A stretch of DNA of 64,000 bases from Agelas oroides (Eukaryota > Porifera > Demospongiae > Agelasida > Agelasidae): the NCBI GenBank assembly GCA_949130485.1, contig OX422201.1, positions 1,400,516-1,464,515 on the forward strand, read 5' to 3'. Of the stretch, positions 1-27,939 are shown one piece after another. A program made the translations under genes and the position numbers. Under the pieces are notes generated by a model. That model made no database searches, was not told the origin of the DNA, and saw only the letters and a list, made by a program, of their open reading frames with translations. How positions within the stretch are numbered: position 1 is the stretch's first letter; each line of letters starts with the position of its first letter.

Positions 1-969
1 AGGCGTCTAACTTATTTAGAGTATAGCAACAGCTATAAATACGACGCAAAGTCACTAAAAACGATGAAAACGATGGATTTTGGCGAAACTGTAGTGTTTC
101 AGCTCTCAAATGGTGCAACGAAGAAGTCGTACGGCGACATTCACGGTCTCCCGCCGACCGCACTCGACGGCACACCACGCCCACGATAGAACTGTTGGAT
201 TCCGCGAATCACCCCTCCCACTAACGTGCTCACTTTTATCCGAGACACCGCCAGGCCTTGCGCTGCAACGAAGACACAGCTGACCCGCTGCCAAGTGTCT
301 GCAGTACCCGAAAAACCAGCTACACACTACTACGTTAGGCTGTGGTGCCAACACAGACAGAAGAATATTCAGAGGCTGCATCGGTCAACTAACAGACCTA
401 CAGCCAAAGAAATTTCTGCACTGGCTAGCTAACCTGCTTAAATTCAGGAACTCGACTGAGTGAGGAAGAAAGACCAATCAAATTGCTAGAAATGAGTTAG
501 CTGTACTCTAAGTCTTTTTTTTCACCTACCATATACTACTATACTATACTAAATGTTCACGGGTCTTTAATTTTGCGAATTTCACAAATTTTCAACCATT
601 TGTGAAATTATTTCGAAGAAAATTTTTGACATGTGAACCAGTTTTCACGCTTTGGACAACACTCCAGAGCTAAACTGCCGAATCTGCAAGGAACACGAAG
701 TAAGGATTGCTTTGCTGACAGCTCGAGCAGACAGTGGTGTGACAGTGGGTATTTAGATAGACTAGGCTTGTAAGCCATGCCAATAGTATGTCACGTGTGC
801 ACGTGGTTTAGACAGCAAAGTTGTGAAATAATTTCAACGAAACCTTCAAAAATTGCCATTTTCAAAAATGTACACCCTTGAAAATTTAGCACTATACAGT
901 ATACTACTCGCAGCTGTAGAATACGCAAAAAATATCTACATGTATCTATTAATGTATCCGTGTGTGCAC
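1..969. other. PITPNM intron sequence with a degenerate inverted repeat
   Basis: No exon was found here. About 525-600 and 800-910 are imperfect inverted copies (TTTGTGAAATTATTTC and GTGAAATAATTTCAAC), probably a worn relative of the 29.7-kb element. The first 430 bases hold only short unsupported ORFs. Confidence 0.5.
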
Positions 970-15814
<14,845 letters not shown>

Positions 15815-16636
15815 CGTGACTCCCGTGTGCCCGTTTCATCAGTACACCAGGAGCAACTCTAAGGGGAAATTGTAAAGAGTGATGCAGTTGTTCAGACGTG
15901 TGAAATTAATTTGGTTTACTAAGAGCATAGGTAATATACCCTGCCCTAAGAGTGGACATGCCGCCATTTCATACATGACTAAGTCTCCATCAATGTTGAC
16001 TATGGCACTGTAGACAAAATAAAAGTAGATCTTGCGTGTAGGATGTGATACCACTGCACACATAATACAGTTTAGTTCATCGTACTAAGCTTAAGCTACA
16101 TTAAAACTGCTAAACCTTTAAATTATGAGTGATCTTGGTTTTTAAACTAGCCATAAAGATACATGCAGCTGCTTTTTAAATTACTGCAGTTTGATTTACT
16201 ACGTTACAACTTTCAACTATCACTTTTGCGACAGTTACCAAACGGTTCGTCAACGGCGCTGCACCAACTACACACACGTGATCAGGCTGCTCTCCCAGGA
16301 TCACGATACTTTTCCTGAACACTTCAGGTGCAAGGCTGCTTCTAGCTAGCTGCACTCACCCTTAGCCCCGGCTTAGGCTTTTGATTTGCTCTTTATACCA
16401 TCCCACCTCCGTGGCTTATGGGAAGACCCCACAGTCACGTCATTATTTCCGGAACAGAAACCGCATGCCGGATATTGATACACTTTGTTATTTCCGTCCA
16501 ATCAATTATTATGCCCATATAAGGCAATACGCGAAGTCAAAGGGGAAGTCAACACAGTTGAACCGAATACATACATGTGTGTACAAAACAGGAAGATATT
16601 TACAGAAACCTACAAAACAACATGATGTAATCATAG
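15815..16636. other. PITPNM-PRR11 intergenic region
   Basis: This spacer holds the PITPNM promoter and leader, not resolved further, and the PRR11 3' end. CACACACGTGATCA at about 16271-16284 contains an E-box. No ORF or element is convincing. Confidence 0.4.
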
Positions 16637-18755
16637 CTATAGAGTGGGACTGTCAAAAGTTCCGGGACTAGCAAGTGGGCTACGACCAGGTGACTTTACA
16701 TTCTGAAACTTTTCAATGAGCTTCGTGTTGAAGTACGGAAGCATGTCTGGCTCTCGGTGTCGCTTCGGCCAACCACACAGTGGGGTGCCACCAGGAGACC
16801 TGGGGGATTGGTAGAAAGGGAATCTGTTTTGCCAGCAAGGAAAAATTAGTACCAAGGGCACGTCAACTGCAAGGTTTCAGCAGATTGATAAGCCCTGGGT
16901 AGTTACACCACTAGTCTCCACATTGAGCTTTTTCATTCATCGTGTGATCTTGGGCCGCCATCTTGGTGTACAGCATGCCAATGGCAATATATGCATGAAA
17001 GCCCCACAGGTAAGAATTTATATGGCTGTTTTAACTACAATTCAACACATACTACAGCCATTATAAGTATACCTCTCCATTCACCAAGATGACAGCTGTT
17101 TTCCGTTTTCAAAGCAACATCACATGAAAAGGATCATTTTTGAAGTAAACATACTTTGCAATATATACCTGCACATGTCACATGAAAAAGCTCAGCTAAA
17201 CTCAAGATCCCCCCCCCAATAATTTGCAGCATTGTTAGCATGAAAACAATTCTCATTTCACAGACCCTAAGGCTGCAACAGTTGAGCATTGCACTCCAAC
17301 ATACTTTTCTGCTGTCGTCCTGAGCCTCTTGCGACTGCCTGAACCCCGCAACTGCCCCATCAGTCTTTTATAGGTGTCCAAGTCCACAGAGCTACACATC
17401 ACAGTAATAGAACACAAAATAAGAGAGTTAATAGCCTTGAGTAAGGATAGCCTGGGAACAAGGCTAAGCAAGCATAGCCTTGTTGCAATACAAGGTTGAG
17501 GCTATGCGTGTGTATGCTAGTCTCAAACCCAGGTACACATCAGAAGATTTTTCGCAAGAGCCTGGGGATGAGGCAAAAAGGTGCACATGTCAAGGAATGA
17601 GACTAAAGCGTATTAAAGTGAGCCATAACAATGGTTAGGTTGCTGATGGTAGCCCACAATAAACAGGGCAACATACTTTGTATTTGCTGGCAGTGGGCCT
17701 GTGTTGTATTCAGTCCGTCTTTCAGCGAATGGTCGCCTCTCAGAGAGTGCACGTCGCTGTGTGTGCGGAACAGTTACAAGTTCATAAGTCTGAACTTATG
17801 CTGGAGTGTAAAGTCATTACACACAAACACACTTACTGTTAGGGTGGCACCCATCTGGGGTGTTTGGGGAGGAGGAGGAGGGAGGGGGGGAGGAGTTGGA
17901 GGAGGAGGCACATTTTCTTGTTGAAGAGCTCGCAACCGTTTTTCTGCCAATCGCTTTGAAAAGCGACGACCTTTACTTTCTGCAGAAAAAAATTAAAAGA
18001 AGAATAACTATAGTAACACTCCTCCTCCGCAGTACTAAATTCAAACAGTGTCTGACTAGTCTTGCAAGTCACATTATTTCACATAGAGAGTGGTCATGCT
18101 GCAAGAGAGAAGAGGTCCGGTCATGCACTGACTCTCAAGTTACTACCATAGTGGTTCTTTGCAGATTGCATTCATTGAAGCAGCAAACAAGTCAATCTGT
18201 TTAGCAGATGTCATTGTCTAACTACACACATTCCTCATAATTTGACAAATCATCAGGTCAACACAACCAGACCCTTCCTTTTTGTGAAGGGTGTGGCTTG
18301 CTAGACTATTAATGTCAGACCTTGAGAGTAGTTGTACACTTTCGTCATCTCCTGTTTCAGTTTTTCAATTTCATTCTCACACTCGGTGTCTGACACACTG
18401 TACCCAGCATCCTCCCCAGCCCAAACAGCCCACAGTCTTGTCTGGAGAAGAAACAAGCAGAGAGATTCTACATCCTTTAACAGTCAGAGTAGACACGGAT
18501 TCATCAGATTCATGTTTAATGTGAAGTTACCTTCACAAAAGAGAAGAGGCCAGCTTCCTCGGCCTGTTGCCTCTTTCTCTGCCTCAGCACCTTCCCATAA
18601 GCTTCTGGATTCTTTTCAAGATGCTCCATAAGATGGGACAGTGCTTCTTCGGTGCACGAGGCTCCTTGCTCCTCAAACTCTTCCGCCGTCAGCCGGGAGC
18701 AGAATGTTCCTCGCAGAGGGGTGGCTTCATCATACTCATCCAGAACGCCAGCCAT
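16637..18755 (-). CDS. PRR11: Proline-rich protein 11-like (PRR11) protein
   Basis: Six exons join in frame: 18531-18755, 18321-18441, 17837-17979, 17677-17756, 17305-17391, 16637-16799, giving 272 aa from ATG to TAG. I see an N-terminal region with RLWAVW, a short acidic helix, then a basic stretch (RRFSKRLAEKRLRALQ) and a polyproline run (about residues 138-153). The end carries KSPGGTPLCG and IEKFQNVKSPGRSPLASPG, matching the SPGGTPL and RRKFQLAHPRSP tail of vertebrate PRR11. Known PRR11 is a cell-cycle-linked, proline-rich nuclear/cytoplasmic protein of about 360 aa, so this one is shorter. The tail serines and threonines before proline look like CDK-type sites (inference). It lies head to head with RNF10. 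Assignment rests on the C-terminal motif plus the polyproline; other regions are weakly conserved. Confidence 0.72.
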
Positions 18756-19423
18756 GAGAATCTAGCACATGCACACACTGAGTTTGTTTGTGTCCGATCA
18801 CGAAGTCGAAGAGATCAGAAATGGCGGTAGAATTTTAAACTATAATTACGTCATCGAAAATTGACCAATCAGATTTTATGTTTTATCACAGAGGAATCTC
18901 TTGAATCTCATTATGCGGCTGCCTATCCGGCAAGATGTCGGATTGGTTTGTTTTGGTCTGAAAATTGCTCGCCGTTTGCTGTTCTTGGAGTGGTGTCTGC
19001 ACCTCTCTGGTGCGGGAGAAGCCTCTCGAGCAACTCTGAACTTTGCTGAATTTGAATAGTCCTCTTGTTGGTGGACAGAGGACTTTCCTGTGGCTAGAAA
19101 TTTGGGTTTTATCTGGACCTTGAACTAGACAAACTCCGTGTCGTCATCTAACTGCAAGTGCAAGAATATATCTTAGGCATTTAATACCAATAGATCTTAG
19201 GTCTATCTCTACCAAAATTTCTTCTCTACAAGAAATTGTGAATCAACCTTTTCAGATTGGGGAAACACATTCATATTCATCATTAGAGTTTCAACATGGC
19301 GGGCATGTAACCCAATGGAGCGGACAACAGTTGGTAGCATTGCAAGTGGAGGCAGTGCCTGCCAACTTGTCAGCCGTTCACAAGGAGCACATACAACCAA
19401 AGGTCAACCCTGTTTGTCGAGGT
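18756..19423. promoter_or_regulatory. Divergent PRR11 / RNF10 promoter and RNF10 5' leader
   Basis: CCAAT occurs at 18865-18869 and, inverted, at 18942-18946. TACGTCATC, a CRE-like site, is at 18847-18855. Two uORFs precede the RNF10 start: 19296-19310 (4 codons) and 19315-19473 (52 codons), the second overlapping the main ATG out of frame. Confidence 0.5.
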
Positions 19424-22400
19424 ATGAGCGAAAAGGAAAGTGGTGCGGAAGTGAGCCACAGCCGTTTGGCTGAGGCCTCAGGGATCGGAAGTCAACAGTA
19501 TCTCTCCAAAAAGCAGTTTAAGAGTAAAAAAGGTATGTCTATACTTCATGACTGATCTCTAAGTCAAACCTAACCAACCCCAGTTGATACAGAAAGCCAT
19601 CTGTACTGGGTCTGGCTTACAATAAGTACATACCTCTTGAAAGCAAGTCTGTTTGTTTGTGTGGGCAAGACTGCATAAGAACGGGCGGCTAGAGTAAGAG
19701 TGTGTAACTTCATAAAATTTGAAACCGGTTGGAATTTACCGCCAGTACTATAAATAGTAACACGTACTGCGCATGCTGCGTAGACATAAGCTTATGCGCT
19801 CTTGGTGTGGGTATATGTATGTTTGTATGTTTTTGTGAGTCGTGACGTACATATTGTAAGCTGCGGCACGCATCACGTGATGAAATGGACCAATGCCTTC
19901 TGAGCGAATTATTTCATACTGCAAGGGACGAACGCGCAAAGGCCTGGGAACGAGGCTAGGTATATGTGGAGTTTGTATGTTTTTGTGAGTATTCCAGTGC
20001 CTCTTCCTTCCAGATAAAAGAGGTGGTCACCCACAGCACCATGGCAACAGACCCTACAACACTGGCAGTGATAGTCAGGTCCCTTACCAGTACCACTCCA
20101 AACCCAGGGCATCATATCCTGGCAGTGGGGGACAGAGATGGTCTGAGCAGAGAAAAGAGAGACAGGAGGGAGGGGTGAAGGGGGAAGTGAGTCAGTTCAT
20201 GTGTAAACAAGAACGGTGTGTTGTCTCGCAAAAGTCATTTGTGTCACTTAGCTTAAGTTACCTATGATATTGCTTGTCGTTTGTGAGTCAGTTTATGTCT
20301 TTGTCATACTTCCTCATCATACCAGTTGACCTCCCTCCTCCCCCCCCCCCCTCCCCCCTCCCCCCCTTCTACACACACACACACACACACACAGTCCTTC
20401 CCACATCATTCACCCAGAAGGCCAAGAAGTAGTGGTGCAGAGAAGAAGAAACCCACTCCAGTCTCCCTAAACCACCTCCTCAACTTCACCGTTGCCTCTC
20501 ACGGGCGCCACTCGGGAGGATCTCTTCCCCCCAGGAGAAGGAGAAGGAGGGGAACACACTCCTATAACAAGGAGCAGTTCCTACAGGCCAAGTGAGCTGT
20601 TACACACTAACAAGCTCAAAACACCATGAGGGCTAATGTCATGATGATATTAAGGCCGTTGGTGAGCTTCTTTCTACAGTAGTGTGAGGACTGTGGTTTG
20701 GCTTGTAGTAGCATTCATCAAACTAGAGGTCTTCAGAGAAGACCTACCCAATGCTATTTTCAATCCCAGCACACTGAACTGTTTGTTACCCATGTGTGTC
20801 CATAGAGCAATAGCTACCAGGGGTATTGCGTTGTGGTATGCAGTGTACATCACTAAAGGAATATCTACACTAAGCTGGTTGTATGTAGTATGTAGAAACA
20901 GACAGTGGATTCTACTTTCCAACTGAGGCTGTAGTCTTGTGCCTAGCCTGTCACACCCCCTTCTTGCTGTCGGCATCTTGGAATGTGGTTTCACTTACCT
21001 CTCTAATGAATGCTCTTTTTAAGTTAGCCTCTTTCTACAGTAGTATGAGAACTGTAGTTCAGTTTGGTTTGGTTGGTATGCAGTATCGTTCATCAGATTA
21101 GACAACACTTGCATTGTACTGTTATCAAAGTACACAGGGTTCCAACATTGGTACCAGACATTACTGTACATGTAGACATTGCACTCCTGTACCTGCAGAC
21201 TTTTACATGCAAAATATTCACAGCTTTTTGGTGATATTCAATGCCTTTCCAGTCACGTTGCTTGATGGGGAATGAATGCATTAATTGTGCTCTATGGAAA
21301 TTTGAAGTATGTAGCAGAAACAATGGAGCTGCTGGCTATCTTGAGAAGTTCTCTCTGCTAGTTCAAGTACATGTATGGTTAGCATAATTTGAGCCTTCCT
21401 GAGCGGTGCTCAGCTACTGCCTCCATATATGCATTTAGCGCAATGTTTTTCCTGCCAAAGGGCGTGGCAGGAATTGTGGTATCACTTTGAATATCATCAA
21501 AAAAAAAAAACTATAAATAACCTCTACATAAAAATTGTGTGTGTGTGCACGTATGCGTGTGCGTGCGCGTGTGTGCATGTCACCGTAATCTCTTTGCTTT
21601 CTCCTCCAGCTGCCAGTTTGTGGTGTCAGCTTCAGGGGACTATAGCGTCCACTCTGGTGATCCAGATCGACTGGTAGACTGGGACAAAATCGAACAAGTG
21701 GTGAGTATTCACTTCCTCGGGAGTATGACATGTTTACGTGCATGCAGAAACAAGTATGGCACATTAGATAGAGGATCAGTCTCTATGTTGAATGCTTTTC
21801 ATGACTGGTGTCTGTACGTGTGTGTGAGTGTGATCTTGTTCTGCCCTTCAGAGGCTATTCTGCCATCAAATTCCTTCCTGTCCGATATGCCTCTACCCAC
21901 CAAGGGCAGGTGAATTAGCATCCCACTTGAACACCAAAAATAATTCTATTTATCTGTCATGTGTACACAATGCATGTAGTGTCTTATCGAAAACCTCCTT
22001 TTCTTCAGCCAAGATATCTCGTTGTGGTCATGTATACTGCTGGTCGTGTGTGCTGCATTATCTGTCACTGGTAAGTGGATGCTAGTAAACTGTATTGGGT
22101 ATGCAGTACTAACATGGTGCTTCTTTTATTTTGTCCCCATCAGGGAGACAAGAAGTGGCGGAAATGTCCCATCTGCTACGAGTCTATATATAAGAGTGAT
22201 CTCAAGAGGTACAGATACTGAGGGTATATGTAATAGTCCTGTGTAGATTATTCTATCACCCATCCTGATCACATCATTGCACCACATCACTGAACTTCCA
22301 TTAAGGGTGGGACCCATACATGCTTCATAGATATATCTTTGCGTGTGTGTGTGACGTGTGTAGGCCCCACCCTTAACATAAGTTAGACAATACAGCACTT

Positions 22401-25400
22401 AGAACATGGTGATATACAATTGAAAGTTGCGACAGAATAATCTTTCAATTTCTACACACAACTGTCGCATATATATACTGTGCAAGGTGATTTGCTGAAA
22501 TTACTATTCAGCTTCCTGTTTAAACATCAAATAGAGTCCTCTGATTGGTCAAAGCTTAGCTGTTATGGTTTATTGTACAGTGTAGTATACATGATGACTG
22601 TGACAGTTTGAACATCCTCAATTTGAGAAGGGGCCTGGGAATGAGGGTATGCATGCTTCACAGTAACCCACTGATATTCTGTTCTTCTGCTACGCCCCCT
22701 CCCCCCTCCAGTGTGACAGCTCTCTCCAGCCCACAGTACAGAGTGGGGGACACCATCACCATGAAACTGATGATGAGAGAGAAGGTAACAGATTGTCCTG
22801 CTGTTGGCTCAATTCTTTATTATTCTCCTTCATTAACCATAGTATAGTATTGGGGTAGGAGCGATATTACAAGATAGCAACACTAATGTGGACATACTTG
22901 CGGCCAGCATATGTACATGACAACCTATCCCCAGTTTTTTACCTTTTAGTGCATTGAGTGGTGCCGACGTAAGCAAAAGTGTGCTAAAGAGACCTCAGCA
23001 TAATGACAATGTACTGACATAAGTTACAGTGGAATCCCTCTATTCCAACCCCTGGAGGAGTGAGGGACGCCTCTGTACTCAAGGCACTTACGAAACACAC
23101 TTTTACAATGTAAATGCAGACACCTCTCTAATCAGGACTCTTTTCTTGATGTTTAGAGGGTTCCACTGTATGCCTGCGACTCCGCTCTTGTTTGATCCAA
23201 TACACAAGCAGCAATATTGTGTCACCATTGTGGGGACTTCATTAACACTGTGTCCCACTTGCACACACTCTGAGTGCTGAAACATGAGCACAATAAAGCC
23301 AGGTGTTATCCACCATAACATACAGAGCAGACACATCTCTTCCATTGTAAACTACATGCTTAACCATGGTAGTGAACTTACCCCTAGCAGTGAGTGGTAT
23401 TGTGGGATTTGTATTCTCTCAAGTGCTGATGTGCACTTGCCACTATTGTGCAGGGCACTACTGAATCTATTCCCAAGTCGCACTGGGTTGGACGGAAGCA
23501 AGGATTGTCAGTACTGGAAGGTAGGTCTCAAACTTGCGAAAGTTGATTGAGGCGAGCCTAACCCTAACCCCACACTAAGGGTCTGCATTATGTCGCTGCC
23601 TTAATGTGAGGCTTAGTATGTGTAGCTTGCCCATCTCTTATGTTCTACAATGTACATATGCATGACAATCACTGAACCACTTCTCTCTGAAAAAAGGCAG
23701 GCCTAGATGTTATACAAAGTCACCCACCTTGTGCACTCATTCAGGCTTGCCCCACAGTGCCCTGCATTCCACATCTAAGTGTATGGTGTACGCTTTCTTT
23801 CTCAGACACGGCCAGCAGCCAGTTTGTGAAGCTGTTGGCTGCCACACCCTCCCAGGTGCTGGAGGGGATCACTGGACCAGAGGGAAGGGAGCTCACTGCA
23901 CAGCTGAATGGACTGGGAGAAGATGAGGTGAGTGGGAGAGAGGGAGGGAGGGACGCGGTTTGGGAGGGTGTGAGAGAAGGGGGGGAAGGAAGGGAGGGGG
24001 GGGGGGGGGAGGGAGTGACAGGAAGGTAGTCAGGGAGTAAAAGCTGGTTACAACATTGTACAAACACAGGTCTCAGAACAATGTTTTGTGGAATCAGCGC
24101 TTGAAGAGCTGAAGGTCAGTCATACACACACACACACACACACACTGAAGTGCTACAAGTATCTTGTGTGTCTGCAGGCAAGAGAGCTCGTCCTAAAGCA
24201 AGCACAGTCCCTCCACCAAGAAGTCGAAGATGGTAACTACACTCAGTAATACTTTCACTGGTATACTAATGAAGTTACTTCCTGCCTGTCATGTTGCCCC
24301 AGGTTTGGAGGCTATTGCAAGTGCTAACAAGACTCCACCGAAGGCTCACAATGTAAAGACAGCTGCTAGCTCCGGTAGCAGTGGGTCCAACTGGGAAGTA
24401 TATGCCGATAACTACTTTGATGAGGAGTTTGAAGCACCCTTCTCAGAATCTGAAGAGGAGGAGGAGGAGGAGGAGGAAGAAGAAGAAGATGAAGTAGACA
24501 CAAAAACTATATTGACGGATGTGTCACATGAAGTGGAGAGTGTGAACTCATCTGCACAGGAAGACAGCCCTCAAGCTCACAAGCCTTCTGAATCCAATCT
24601 ACTACTACCACAGGATGGTACCACTGAATTACCAAGTTTGGCAACACTGGCTGCTCCCCAGGAAGATCCTCCGTCCATCGCTCATGGTCACAGCCCTAAT
24701 TCCAGTCCTCGCTCACACAGATCCTCAGAACAGCAAGAGCAAAATGAGAGGTAACGTGACCTCTGAACCGCTTGTGTTAGAATATGCATAGGGTTTGCAC
24801 ACACAGTCATTGTACATGTAAACCTGGTGGAACTACACAGATGGCTATGTCTATAGAATTGTGTTGACTTATTGGAGACATTTATGTATGGAGAATGGGT
24901 TCTATATAGTGCTATGTATACCTGCAGTGGTAGTGCTGAGTTGAGCCCTCTGTCCCATGCCAAGGCCTCTCCCGCTGGCAGTCCCCCCCACTCGCCCACC
25001 AACGGAGACTACATCTACTTCTACCAAGGTGAGTCAACACTCAGCTCCCTTTCCATGATAAAAATATCTCATGGAAGTTCTCTTCCCTTGCTCTACAGCC
25101 TCTGATGGTCAGCATCTGTACATCCATCCAGTCAATGCTCGGTGCCTGGTGAAGGTACATACTGGGATGATGCACACACAGTATACATGCTTGGTGATCA
25201 AGTACTATAGCACTTTTGCCTCTGCGAACATATATTGATATGTAGCTACCTCTCTTCTTTCTTGGTCACTATCAACAACAGTGAGGCCAAACAACCTTAT
25301 TCTATTAGTATAGTACATACACTACCTTTAGCCTTGTTCCCAATCCTTCACCATAGCCTCTCATACTGCAAGCAACATAAGCTAGGGTAGAGGACTGGCA

Positions 25401-27939
25401 ACAAGTACATGTATAATCTTCCATCTGTTTCGTGTCAGAAAACTATAGGGTAGGTAGGGTACAAGGGATTTGTTTCAGAAACATTTCTGAAATGTGCATC
25501 AGATAGCCTAGGTTGGAGTATGCCTAATTCTCCAACTTAGAGCAACACTACCCTCCTGTACAGTGAGTTACTGCACCTTGTGTTATATAGGAGTACGGTG
25601 GTCTTGAGTACTCTCCCAAAGAGATTACTGCCTGCATTGTGGAGATGGAGCAACACTCCATGACAGAGGTATGGTGCAGTTATAGGCTCCAGTCTTAGCA
25701 GTAGGCTGTTAGTCTCACTAGAGCTCCCAGGGCCTCCCCACTTTTCCATAATCTGGAGAGGGGCTGGGAGCAAGGTAGCCTTGTGCCCAGGCCATGTGAG
25801 AGGAGGAAACTTCTGTGTGGCCTGGGTAGGAAGGTAGGAACAAGGCTATCAGTGAATTGTGTACTGCTTGATTTTGGTGCCTCCAAACCACGGTGGAACC
25901 TGGGAATATTGCCAAGTGCATTAATTCTGTCATTTTGTGGCTAATTGTTTGAGGTCACTTGGTGACAGTGTGTACTCTGTCCCTCCTCAGGATTTGAGGG
26001 GACGCTATCGTTATCTTAGCCACCTGCCACTCACATGTGAGTTTGTGCTCTGTGAGCTAGACCTCCGGCCTCCCCTCCTCTCCAGGGATACACTACGGGT
26101 GTTCAGTGGTGAGTGTGTGTAGTATTTTAAGGGAGGGGGGTAGAAAGGGCGTGTGTGTGTGTGTAACCCAAGTGATTGCATTTCTTCAGAGTTATGATTC
26201 TTTGTACTCACTTGTATTGCAGATGAGCTGCAGAGGCGTCGCCAGAAGAGGCTGAAGAAGAAAAGAGATGAAAAGAGGCGTGAGAAAAGGGCAGAGGTCA
26301 AATTCCCTCAAAGTGGTACATAAACATTAAGGAGTAGAGACACGCACACCTTCTCATTATACCGAATAGTAACACACAGAGATGTCAGAGTGGTAGCTGG
26401 ACAGTTAGTTGTCCTAATGATGACTAAAGCAAAAAAGTTTTAATCTTAAGTTTGTGACAGAAAATATCCTCGTTCTGAAGGTTCCTCATTTGTAACAGCA
26501 CGAAAACAACTCACTTCCTGCCAGTGTTTACCACACTCTTCCGGTTGTTTGTACACACTGTTGGGGTGTATGTCATGGCCACAGGCTCTTCAAGACCCCT
26601 CTCTCTGTTTCGCACAGATGTGTTCCCCATCCTGACCTCTCCCCACCGCCTCACTCCCGAGAGGTTCCATGACTTTCTCTCACTCTCCACCTCTCCTCCC
26701 CTGCCTTACAACCACAACCTCCACCAGATCCGCCACAACCAGGAGAGGCCAACAACAGTCACAGAGGAGCCGACCAAAGTGGAGACAGACAGGTCACAGT
26801 CAAATGGAGGGCCTCCAACAAGTGACACACCCTCAGCACCCTCATTTGCCCAGGTAAGGAAGGAAAGAGAGGTGTTATTGGTTCCCGATTCCTGTTGAAA
26901 AGTTTAGCCTCATTCCCAGTCCTCTACCACAGCTTTTGTACTGCAAGCAATGAAAGCTGTTTTGGAAGACGGTGAACAAAGCTAGATCTGATGTATATAC
27001 ATGTACATTGTTTGTTCTACAGGCCCTCCAAGGGAAACCACCTCCAGTGTGGCCCATCAAGTCCACCAGTAGTTCACGAGGTGTGCACAGGGGTAGAAAA
27101 TATTGCATGCACATGTACATAGGCCATGAGCACTGTACTATACCAGTAGCTTCATATGTACCAGTGAAGCTTACTTGAAAGAATTACCTGTTTGTGCCTA
27201 TTGTTGCCAGAATTATGTAGGGATACTAACATTTGCTGCACTAATTACAAATTCCACTACCCAGAGGAAGTAGGACATATATAAGTCAGGGGTCATTGCT
27301 AATACTGATTTCATTGTCTCAATAGGAAGCTTTTAACCCGTATGAGTAGCCTGTATGAGTCGAAGTGTGACTTAGGCTTGAATTGTGGGACCCCTTTCAG
27401 TAAAGAAGGTTTATCCAAAATCGATTAGCGATGAGCCCAGGCGTCCATCCTCCTCTGCTGACTACTTTCCTTTCCCCACTAGTTCCACAGCAGAAGTCGT
27501 TTCCTCAGTCTGGGAGGCAGCAGGAGGGGGAGGAGGAGCAGACCAGTGTGCCCTCCTTTCAAGACGCGTTCAATGATGCCTTGCTCTCTGCCTCTGTGGC
27601 TGCTCACCAGGGTGAGCTATCTCTCTCACTCACTCATATTGTTTTTATGCTATCTGAGAAGCTCCTCACTACATGACGTACATGCCAATATTTAGCACAA
27701 TGACCTCACAACTAACTTCACCACTAACTTCACCATTTGAGTCCACTAGCGGTGAACTAGTAGTTAGAATGATTGTACAGAAAATGAAAACGTGGCCCTC
27801 ACAGTTCACTCTACTGCTGGTAACTTCATTTACATGCTCATTCTCAGATTCTGGTGGCAAGCCGGGGAGCAAGACGGCCAAGAAGGGGAGGAAGAAGTTG
27901 GTGCTCTTCTCTACTGGGGGGGCCAGGGGGGCTAACTAA
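19424..27939 (+). CDS. RNF10: RING finger protein 10 (E3 ubiquitin ligase)
   Basis: Twenty-two exons join in frame: 19424-19532, 20014-20186, 20395-20591, 21610-21700, 21852-21909, 22009-22070, 22144-22208, 22712-22784, 23454-23520, 23806-23927, 24070-24114, 24178-24232, 24303-24750, 24928-25028, 25099-25154, 25591-25668, 25991-26108, 26223-26315, 26585-26853, 27023-27080, 27483-27611, 27848-27939 (852 aa; human about 811). Signatures: SLNHLLNFT, a C3HC4 RING at 200-241 (Cys200, 203, 215, His217, Cys220, 223, 238, 241), YRVGDTITMKLM, an acidic run, YFYQASDGQHLYIHPVN, RYRYLSHLPLTCEF, a Lys/Arg-rich helix, SVPSFQDAF and the tail KKLVLFST. The family ubiquitinates targets including ribosomal proteins. 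The start is the first in-frame ATG; two better-placed upstream ATGs open short uORFs. Exon 19 could instead start at 26618, also in frame. Confidence 0.95.
20371..20394. repeat. CA tract ending at RNF10 exon 3 acceptor
   Basis: (AC)n ends ACAG immediately before the exon at 20395. Confidence 0.9.
23660..23760. repeat. Dispersed repeat copy 2
   Basis: CACTGAACCACTTCTCTC, then GGCAGGCCTAGATGTTATAC, AAAGTCACCCAC. It lies in an RNF10 intron. Confidence 0.6.

Noticed and set aside
17253..17471. A longer PRR11 exon 5 beginning near 17460
   Set aside because: The upstream part is a pyrimidine-rich intron end and fold-back fragment; the acceptor at 17392 fits the frame with the preceding exon.
27385..27482. 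An extra RNF10 exon before 27483
   Set aside because: Although open, joining 27080 directly to 27483 restores the conserved SVPSFQDAF frame; including the extra stretch breaks it.
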